This document shows positions 37,390-45,000 of a stretch of DNA of 45,000 nt, one piece after another; position 1 is the first letter of the stretch; the number at the start of each line of letters is the position of its first letter. Origin of the DNA: Chrysomallon squamiferum (taxonomy: Eukaryota; Mollusca; Gastropoda; Neomphalida; Peltospiridae); NCBI GenBank assembly GCA_012295275.1, contig CM022669.1, positions 1,405,573 through 1,450,572 on the forward strand. The letters are read 5' to 3'. Position numbers and translations under genes: made by a program. Below the pieces are notes generated by a model, which was not told where the DNA came from, searched no databases, and saw only the letters and a list, made by a program, of their open reading frames with translations.

Positions 37390-39290
37390 TTAAATATTTA
37401 TTATGATCACATATTAGACATCTACTGTAGTCAACTATTAGACATATACATATTTAGTTGTTAGACAAATACTGTAGTCAAATACTGTAGTCAGCTGTTA
37501 GAAAACTATTTACTGTAGTCTGTTATTAGACATCTACTGCAGTTAGACATTATTGCAGTTTGTTATTAGACATCTACTGTAGTCTTTTATTAGATATCTA
37601 TTGTGGTTTGCTATTAGACTTCTATTGTCTGTTATTAGACATCTTCCACAGACTGATGATGTAGTTGCACTGTAGTTTTGTCTTAGACTTCTACCACAGA
37701 CTGCTGTTAAACATCTGTTATAGGTTATTTATTAGACATCTACTATAGATTGCTGTTATACATCTATTGTAGTTTGCTATTGTACATCTAATGTCATCTG
37801 TTATTATACATCTGTTTCATATTAGACATCTATTTTAGTTTGTTATCAAACATCTACTGCAGTCTTTTATTAGACATCTATTGTAGTTTATTATTATACA
37901 TCTACTGTAGTCTGCTATTAGATATCTATTGCAGTTAGATATTAGACATATACTAGTAGACTGTTATTAGATATCTATTGTAGTCTGTTATTAGACACCT
38001 ATTGTTGTTTGATATCTACCTTAGTCTGCTGTTAGATATCTATTGCATATTATGAAGTTTAGACAAATCTAGTAGACTGTTATTAGATATCTATTGTAGT
38101 TTGTTATTAGACATCTATTGTTGTTATTAAACATCTATTGCAGTTTTACATTAGACATCTACTAGTAGACTGCTATGAGACATCTGTTTCAGTTTGTTAT
38201 TAGACATCTATTGTTGTTATTAGACACCTATTGTAGTTTGTTATTAGACATCTATTGTTGTTATTAGACATCTATTGCAGTTTTACATTAGACATCTATT
38301 GCAGTTTTACATTAGACATCTACTAGTAGACTGCTGTGAGACATCTGTTTCAGTTTGTAATTAGACATCTATTAGAGTTTCTTATTAGACCTCTACTGTT
38401 GTTTGATGTTAGACATCTACTGTAGACTGCTGTTGGACATGTATTGTAGTTTGTTATTAGACATCTATTGTAGTTTCTTATTAGACCTCTACTATTGTTT
38501 GATGTTAGACATCTACTGGAGACTGCTGTTGGACATGTATTGTAGTTTGTTATTAGACATCTATTGTAGTTTTTATTACACATCTACTGTAGACTTCTTT
38601 AGACATCTACTGTAGTCTGTTACTAGACATCTATTGTAGTTTTTATTACACATCTACTGTAGACTTCTTTAGACATCTATTGTAGTTTGTTATTAGACAT
38701 CTATTGTAGTTTTTATTACACATCTACTGTAGAATGCTCTTAGACATCTACTGTAGTCTGTTACTAGACATCTATTGCAGTTTATTATTAGACATCTATT
38801 GTTGTTTGTTATTAGACATCTACTTAGACTTGTTTCTACTGTAGACTGCTGTTAGACATCTACTATATCTGCTATTAGACATCTATTGTAGTTTGTTATT
38901 ATTATGTCTATTGTCAGATGTTTAATAGACTACTATTGTAGTTTGTTATTAGACATCCATTAATTTGTTATCAGAAATCTATTGTAGTCATTATTAGACA
39001 TATATTATTGTTATTAGACATCTACTGCAGTTTGTTATTAGACACCTCCTCTAGTCTGTTATTAGACATCTATTGTATTCAGCTGTTAGACATCTACTGT
39101 AGTTTGTATTAGACATCTATTGCAGTTTGTTATTAAACATCTACTGTAGACTGATGTTAGCCTTCTATTCTAGTTTGCTTTTAGATATCTATTGTAGTTT
39201 GTTATTAGACATCTACTGAAGCCTGTCATTAGACATCTGCTGTAGTCTGTTATTAGACATCTGCAGTAGACTATGAACTGTTTTATATCA
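37390..39290. repeat. Degenerate ~20-42 bp minisatellite, 1.9 kb
   Basis: Dozens of units built around TTATTAGACATCTATTGTAG and TTTG. Spacing varies between about 19 and 42 bases, with local higher-order copies (e.g. 38340-38580). Frames across it are repeat products. Confidence 0.93.
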
Positions 39291-39776
39291 GTTTTAGCAG
39301 CTGTTATCCATCCTGTGTGATAAGTCAGTACAGTTACATCATGTTAATGATACAAACTCAACATTCAGGCAAACTTATAACAGTTACATTCAGACAAACA
39401 TAACAATAGTTATGTTCAGACAAACATTACAACATTTTTATTCAGACAAACATTATATCAGTTACATTGAGACACATATTACAACATTCAAAGACATTTT
39501 AGAACAGTTATATGTTGATTTAGTTATTGATTACAAAACCAGACGTATAACCCGACTTTAGTTTAGTTTATAAACAGTATTTTGACACACAGCATAACAG
39601 CATAATAACAGTATGATATAAATAGTTTTCATTTTTATTTGTAATGACATTGTTATGTGATTAACATGAACATGAACATGAGTAAGTGTGCTTAACTTAT
39701 CAAAAAATAAATAATTGTGAACATTTTATAATGTTCTGTTGTAGGTCACAGATAGCTGCTTTCAATATCTTTTGTT

Positions 39777-39924
39777 TTATTTGCAAAATCCTGTAACCAA
39801 TCCCTTCTGTATAATAACACTTGGAATCGTTCTGTAAAAGGTCTTCTCATTAACAATCAATAATACTCTTTCAAATGTAATCACATCCACTCGAAGTCCA
39901 CCTCTTAAACACCAATACATCAGC
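39777..39924 (-). other. Possible terminal exon of an unidentified minus-strand gene
   Basis: After the acceptor ATTTCAG, 148 bases stay open: LMYWCLRGGLRVDVITFERV, LLIVNEKTFYRTIPSVIIQK, GLVTGFCK and TAA. The other frames close early. The phase matches the candidate exon at 40368-40455 (C-T-T-A-A-A-AC + G). The protein was not recognised. A fragment of a dispersed repeat is the main alternative. Confidence 0.3.
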
Positions 39925-40077
39925 CTGAAATAAATATCTAGCTGTTACATTCTAAAAATATATATCTTCATTTAAAACATATATATATATATATATATAT
40001 AATATTATAATTACTGTAATAATAGTTGTTTTAGTGGAATTTATGAAATAACTACAACAGAAATATTTACTTTAATT

Positions 40078-40080
<3 letters not shown>

Positions 40081-40132
<52 letters not shown>
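40081..40132. repeat. (AAT)n microsatellite
   Basis: About 17 triplets. Similar (AAT)n tracts lie at 40549-40588 and 40808-40849. Confidence 0.95.
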
Positions 40133-40133
<1 letters not shown>

Positions 40134-40277
40134 TGTAGCTAATTATATTATCAAGACATTAACTGATAAAGTGCGTTGTGATTTACGTATTTATTAATTA
40201 TTATAATAAATAAAATATAATCCAGCAAATCATAATTTGATATTTAATTGTTTAACAAATACAATATAAATCCACCC

Positions 40278-40279
<2 letters not shown>

Positions 40280-40308
<29 letters not shown>
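40280..40308. repeat. Poly(A) tract
   Basis: About 28 consecutive A, possibly the tail of an unrecognised retroelement or simple slippage. Confidence 0.9.
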
Positions 40309-40309
<1 letters not shown>

Positions 40310-40367
40310 CCTCAGTTTAGGTTTTACAACCTCGACATGCATTTTCTCACAAGGTTGCAAAGTTCAC

Positions 40368-40455
40368 GTTTTAAGTCTCGATAAATCACGTTTGTTATCT
40401 TGTAGTAGCGTCTGCCAAACGACACCCTTGGGGGTATTTTGACAAAAAGTTAAAT
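40368..40455 (-). other. Possible exon upstream of the 39.8 kb candidate
   Basis: The acceptor GGTTTCAG and a donor GTGAAC bound LTFCQNTPKGVVWQTLLQDN then KRDLSRLKT. All three minus-strand frames are open over most of the segment, so the frame choice rests only on phase with 39777-39924. CpG content is higher than in the flanks. Confidence 0.22.
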
Positions 40456-40550
40456 CTGAAACCGTGAAATGTAAAGTAACACAGAGTAACTACATTGTAA
40501 CAGAGAATCAAACATAAAGCAAAACACAAATGTAAATAGATAAAAATAAT

Positions 40551-40590
<40 letters not shown>

Positions 40591-40809
40591 AATATGACCA
40601 ATTCTTGTTATGTTTAATCGATTATTTGTGTACGTTAAAGAAGATATTAAAACATATATTAAAAAGTGATATAAATTACTAATATATATTAAATTAAAGT
40701 TTGATGAAAAAAATATCAGTTAATTATCATATTTAGTCATTCATCATTATAAACAGAAATTCAGTATCATTTAATTAAAATATTTAAGCCAATATAAAAT
40801 TATTAGTTA

Positions 40810-40849
<40 letters not shown>

Positions 40850-41004
40850 GGCTATAACAGATATTGTAGTTTTTCGAGTAATTGCTCAGTAGGAATAAAA
40901 TATATAAGTGTATCAAGATGTGGCGTACTATTTAACCACTTGGAAGTCAAAGGATCGCGTGAATGAATTCAAAATAAAACATCGTAGATATGTTGTTGTA
41001 ATTC

Positions 41005-41010
41005 TTTATT
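41005..41010 (-). terminator. Poly(A) signal AATAAA of the GPCR gene
   Basis: Coding-strand AATAAA lies about 109 bases after the stop at 41119. Confidence 0.55.
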
Positions 41011-41118
41011 ATTAGCAGAGTATTAATAAAGAAACAATAATTTATAAACATGTAAAATATAATCTTAATAATTACTAGAACACATAAATAAAACAAATAT
41101 GATTAAACGATGACAGAA

Positions 41119-42219
41119 CTAAACACCGGAGTCGGGTTTGTCATTGTCGTCTGCTGTGTTTAGCATGGGCTCGTTTGTCACATTTGTGTTTGTTATTGAT
41201 GTCATTTCTAAATGTGTACTGAGACCTCCAGTTGCGGGAGACAACTCGTCATCACAGGAGCAACAGACGTGACGTAATTCCGTGATGAGAATCCAGAAGA
41301 CGGGTCGCAAGCCCGGACTAGCTGACCTCAGCCAGCTGAGAGCCTGCAGCAGTTTTAAACTCGACGTGCAGTTAGGATCGAGACAGGTGGGCAGAAATAT
41401 CGAGATAGTGCCGTACGGCAACTGCATGACGACCGTGAAGATGTTTACAAAGGTCAAGGCTACGACTATTCCCATATGTCTCTTTTTGATGACGTTAGTC
41501 GCTATTCTCCCACCCCCACTGAAGGTTAAAGAAACAAACTCTTCCAGGTCTTGAGGAAGACGCCCGATGGCTGTAGCCAGAATAAAAACTGTTAAAATGA
41601 TAATAAATGCACACGGCAATAACAGTGACACGATCAATGACGTCACTGCCGCTTCCTGCGTAATTCCGTAAATACAGAAACTGGGGCTTGGTTCCATTAC
41701 TGAAGTTAACAACCAGAGAGGAATTAAGATGGCGCTAGCTAAAATCCACGGCACCGACAATGCTGTTATTCGAAAAATCCACCTGTGAACCAATCTGAAG
41801 TAGCCAATTGGACTCAGTGCAAACAATATCCTGTCCAAACAGAGCTCACATATAATGAGCAAAGAAACGAACGGAATCAAAACATCGAGAATCATCCATG
41901 CCTTACAGACATATATCCCAAGATTCCACGGCTGCAGGTCAAAGTATATAGTTATAATGTCTACCAGCGTGCTGTAGAGCAGGTCACACACTGACAGACT
42001 CAGAATGTGCATGAACACGAACTGGGACTTGATCTCGGGCCGCCACACCGTCAAAAATATGAGAACTGTGTTGAAGATTATGCTCCAAACACACGCAAAG
42101 ATTCCAAATATGGCACTCTGCACAAAACCACGTTCATGTGAGCTGTTGTGAAACTTGCTGTAGTCGATGTCGTAAAGAGGGTAGTAGACGTTAGATTCTA
42201 CATTTGACGTCTCGTTCAT
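41119..42219 (-). CDS. Divergent class A (rhodopsin-type) G protein-coupled receptor
   Basis: 366 residues in one uninterrupted frame. N-terminal glycosylation sites are NET (2-4) and NSS (25-27). Seven hydrophobic helices follow: TM1 about 32-58 with N50 (N1.50), TM2 with D79 (D2.50), TM3 with C105 (C3.25), D112 (D3.32, the amine-binding position in aminergic receptors) and D129-R130-I131 in place of DRY, TM4 with W, TM5 with P in LLLPCAF, TM6 with QLPY where W6.48 would be Q, and TM7 ending RPVFW in place of NPxxY. The Cys pair C105 and SFC in loop 2 is present. The tail is Ser/Thr-rich and acidic (DDNDKPDSGV). The frame is bounded upstream by TTTCTTTTTAG|ATG, so a 5' UTR or leader intron probably ends at the start codon. 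The ligand is unknown. Base composition is richer in GC than the flanks. Confidence 0.9.
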   Translation of the reverse strand: MNETSNVESNVYYPLYDIDYSKFHNSSHERGFVQSAIFGIFACVWSIIFNTVLIFLTVWRPEIKSQFVFMHILSLSVCDLLYSTLVDIITIYFDLQPWNLGIYVCKAWMILDVLIPFVSLLIICELCLDRILFALSPIGYFRLVHRWIFRITALSVPWILASAILIPLWLLTSVMEPSPSFCIYGITQEAAVTSLIVSLLLPCAFIIILTVFILATAIGRLPQDLEEFVSLTFSGGGRIATNVIKKRHMGIVVALTFVNIFTVVMQLPYGTISIFLPTCLDPNCTSSLKLLQALSWLRSASPGLRPVFWILITELRHVCCSCDDELSPATGGLSTHLEMTSITNTNVTNEPMLNTADDNDKPDSGV

Positions 42220-42237
42220 CTAAAAAGAAAAAATAAT

Positions 42238-42263
42238 AAATAAATAAATAAATAAATAAATAA

Positions 42264-42318
<55 letters not shown>
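42238..42318. repeat. (AAAT)n(AAT)n microsatellite upstream of the GPCR exon
   Basis: (AATA)n to 42262 then about 18 AAT triplets. It begins within 20 bases of the GPCR acceptor. Confidence 0.94.
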
Positions 42319-42319
<1 letters not shown>

Positions 42320-44445
42320 CTAAAACTGAAAATAAAAGAAACATTTAAAGGATTTAGAAAATAATAAAAGAAAAAGAATTAACATTATTTTTAAGTCTAG
42401 AAATTTGGATGTATTTATTTCATTAAATGTCACCGATGTATCTGAAAGTTTCTTCTCTTCTTTTATTTTGATATTATTATCTCTTCAGTAATAAAGCGTT
42501 TTTAATTTGCTGACAGTGAAATATATTTATGTTTTTAATGTGCATTTCAAGATTGCAAAAAAAAAAGTTCTATAGTAACAAGAAATCTATTACTATTATT
42601 TATGAATTTACTTTTATTTATTTATTTATTTATTTTTTATTTTTATTTTTTTATTTTTATTTTTATTTTTATTTTTTTTTACTTTTATCCAAAGTAGTCA
42701 GTTATTTGTAAATAATGTTTTTGAGGTGGACTAGTACTTTAAGTTTTCTCATCTCGAGTCAGTGTTCTTGCAGCTTTGTGCTGGAGGCAAAGTTAGGTAT
42801 TTTTTCACTACATTAGACAAGATCTGCTGTCATACAGTCTTGACCGTCCGTTTACAGACGTCGTTGCACGCATCATTTCGTGAAGTGACCATTCTGATAA
42901 AAATATTTATCCAACCTAAGGTGATGTAACTAACCGTGAAACAAACACCAGGAGACAATTTCCTTTCTTCTCTTTCTTTCTTTCAGACTTTCGATTTTTC
43001 TTTCTTTTTTTTTTCTTTTTTTTTTTTTTTTTTTTTTTGTTGTTGTCTTTATTTGTTTGTTTATGTGTTTGATTTGTTGGAGATTTTTATTATTATTAAT
43101 TTTTTTTATCCCCACTAGTGGATCTTTGGGATTTGTACGGAATTTCGGCACGTTCGTGTTTGCGTGTGCCTATATCCGTTTCAATGCGTGTATCACTAGA
43201 TTTTCTTTGCTTTTGCAATAAAATACACACGTTAGAACGTGCATGCTATACCCAAGTACATCCACATTTAAAACTTAATACATTGCAGCAAATACACAGA
43301 AATAAATGTATTGTTTTACAGGTACATATAAAGTAATGGAAAATAGAAAGAGATAAAGTGTGTGGTAGAGTTGGAATATGAATTTTTCTGTGTTCGGCAA
43401 GTGAGTCGCGTGACACTGGGACATCAGGCCGCGTCTCTTTCAGACAGCTGCTTTTCCTACGTAAACATCTCATAATCAGAGTGGACGACATGAAAGACTT
43501 TCGAAATGAACTGAAGCATGTTTTAAAAAGGCTGCTGGCTACGTTGTATTAATCACATGAGATAAAAGGACGCTGCTCATTGACTGTTTACAGGGTTTTA
43601 AACACGTCTGCAATCAATAACTGACGTATCCGAAATAAACACTGTATACAATTTTATTTATTTATTACTTATGTATTTTGCTAAAAAAAACAGTTTTAAA
43701 ATATTTAACCTCTTTAGAAACATCTGTTAACAGTATTTAAAAATGTATAATCTGTCTTGAAAGCAGTGACAGCTGTAAGCTTTTTGTTTAGTATACTCGT
43801 TCTTAGCCTGCTGCTAAACTGAGGCTTATTTTTTATACTGCTAAAATAAATCTGCACACCTTCTATTTCACTGTTTGTTTATTTGTTTTTCATAAAATTA
43901 ACATATAGACTCTTTACACAGTCACACTTTAGCTTAAACGTAACATCAAAAATATCAGGTGAACCTGATTTACTGTCATCTTTATTAGAAACTTCATTTT
44001 TGTTTTGCATATATATATAGATATATGTATGTATGTATGTATGTATGTATTATTTACAACATAAACTGCTTCGTAAATGGTCATAACGACGTGTACAAGA
44101 AATGTTTGTCCCTAACTATTTATCAGGACGAATATGTGTGTGCACAGGTGTAATAGTATCAGATTTTGAGTCTAACCAGTGCAGAATACTTATAATTTAT
44201 ATATGAGTATTGTACTGTAAATGTTGTTTTATTTATCCCATTTTGTGGCCACCGCAACAAAATATGTATAATCAGTTGGTTTCAGTTACATTTGTTTATC
44301 CATATTTTATCTGTGTAATGTTTATGAATCGTATTTATATTATTCATGTTCTCTGCTAAAGGACACATCCAGCGCCATACAATATCAATCGTTTTTACAA
44401 AGTGTTCCTTTGCCAGGCTGAGTAGACCACCTGACTGCCACTCAC
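42319..44445. other. Region upstream of the GPCR exon, no confident gene
   Basis: Contains T-rich runs at 42612-42680 and 43002-43038 and an (ATGT)n at 44026-44050. Slightly CpG-richer islands at 42830-42890, 43130-43190 and 43390-43470 could be unseen exons or regulatory DNA. If the leader exon at 44446 is real, this is its intron. Confidence 0.4.
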
Positions 44446-44490
44446 ATCTCGCTGTAACCGACGTGAGTTCAGCTGACAGCAATCAGCCAT
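44446..44490 (-). other. Possible first exon (MADCCQLNSRRLQRD) with donor
   Basis: The minus strand reads ATG GCT and 13 more codons up to GAT|GTGAGT, a perfect donor, in phase 0. Phase 0 would join in frame to the ATG at 42219 of the GPCR. Upstream (44500-44575) the sequence is CpG-rich with TTTCCGCCGGAAATACG, suggestive of a promoter. It may be a leader exon of the GPCR or the start of another gene. No homology was recognised. Confidence 0.33.
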
Positions 44491-44620
44491 GTTAACAATA
44501 TTTACACTGTTTTTATTTTCGTATTTCCGGCGGAAACGTGTCCGGTCGCTAATGTGAATGCGCGAGGTAACATTCTGTGAAGTCTGTGAGTAAATGAGCT
44601 TTGACGTCAACTCCATTGTT
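44491..44620. promoter_or_regulatory. CpG-richer putative promoter
   Basis: The cluster CCGGCGGAAACGTGTCCGGT and CGCTAATGTGAATGCGCGAG stands out in AT-rich DNA and holds ETS-like GGAA/CCGG words. TGACGTCA, a perfect CRE-type octamer, lies at about 44603-44610. Confidence 0.4.
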
Positions 44621-45000
44621 CGTCTAATTGGAATCTAATATTTGTTTCTACATGCACAGAGAAAGTACGAATTACGAATGAGATGTGAAACCGCCTTTTG
44701 TACAACAGTCACACTTGTTACGTAACAGTGACAGGTTTGATGTTACTATTTTAAATTCTGATCATTAGTTCTGTTACTGGTCAAATGAACAAATATTCTA
44801 CAGGCTTTTTTTTAACAAAAACATTCAATAAAAATTGTAATAAATGGAAAATAAAATAACTCTACTAATTATATCAGTAATGCTTTATAAACAAACAACA
44901 AACAAACAAAAACGTAGATAAATAGAAATATGTTTCGAAATCATAACATTTTCTTCTTTCTTTTCCCTTTTATTCACAATTTTTTTCTTACATTTTTTTT
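44621..45000. other. Right end of window, no gene seen
   Basis: AT-rich with (CAAA)n at 44890-44912. No exon-like segment was recognised. Confidence 0.5.

Noticed and set aside
40905-40985. Minus-strand segment reading IHSRDPLTSKWLNSTPHLD
   Set aside because: Lies beyond the GPCR poly(A) signal with no acceptor; likely a chance open stretch.
41282-41994. Plus-strand open frames over the GPCR
   Set aside because: Antisense shadows of the receptor frame, without promoter or splice context.
42930-43151. Lysine-rich minus-strand frame starting MPKFRTNPKDPLVG
   Set aside because: Mostly poly-T read backwards. The short start has no splice or homology support.

Overview
This is eukaryotic nuclear DNA. 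It is strongly AT-rich and dense in micro- and minisatellites, and its coding sequence is broken into many short exons with GT-AG (once GC-AG) introns. The protein similarities are metazoan, and the AT-rich, satellite-rich texture suggests a mollusc or another lophotrochozoan; that taxon is an inference. All confident genes lie on the minus strand, so transcription runs from high to low coordinates.

Layout from low to high coordinate. (1) About 175-16650: COG1, subunit 1 of the conserved oligomeric Golgi tethering complex, rebuilt as 28 coding exons (about 959 residues). (2) 16651-17926: short intergenic gap. (3) 17927-35228: PIK3C3 (VPS34), the class III phosphatidylinositol 3-kinase, rebuilt as 23 coding exons (about 890 residues). 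A pogo/Tigger-like DNA transposon relic lies in intron 5 and a probable LINE tail in intron 17. (4) 35229-41118: repeat-rich intergenic DNA with a 1.9 kb degenerate minisatellite and a few weak exon-like segments. (5) 41119-42219: a single-coding-exon, divergent class A GPCR. (6) 42220-45000: mostly low-complexity DNA, with a GC-richer possible promoter and leader exon near 44.45-44.6 kb.

COG1 and VPS34 both act in membrane traffic: COG1 in retrograde vesicle tethering at the Golgi, VPS34 in making PI3P for endosomal sorting and autophagy. They lie head to tail on one strand. Nothing in the sequence shows that they are co-regulated.

The most striking signal is in the introns. At nine or more exon borders in the two genes, the neighbouring minisatellite has a repeat unit that spans the splice junction itself: 10-39 exonic bases plus the donor or acceptor plus some intron. 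These units are copied from 3 to about 15 times into the intron. Each array therefore carries a ladder of decoy splice sites beside the real one, and in several arrays the copies next to the exon are the most uniform while distant copies are decayed. Two single-base losses in C runs (COG1 exon 25, PIK3C3 exon 2) break otherwise conserved frames and look like assembly errors.
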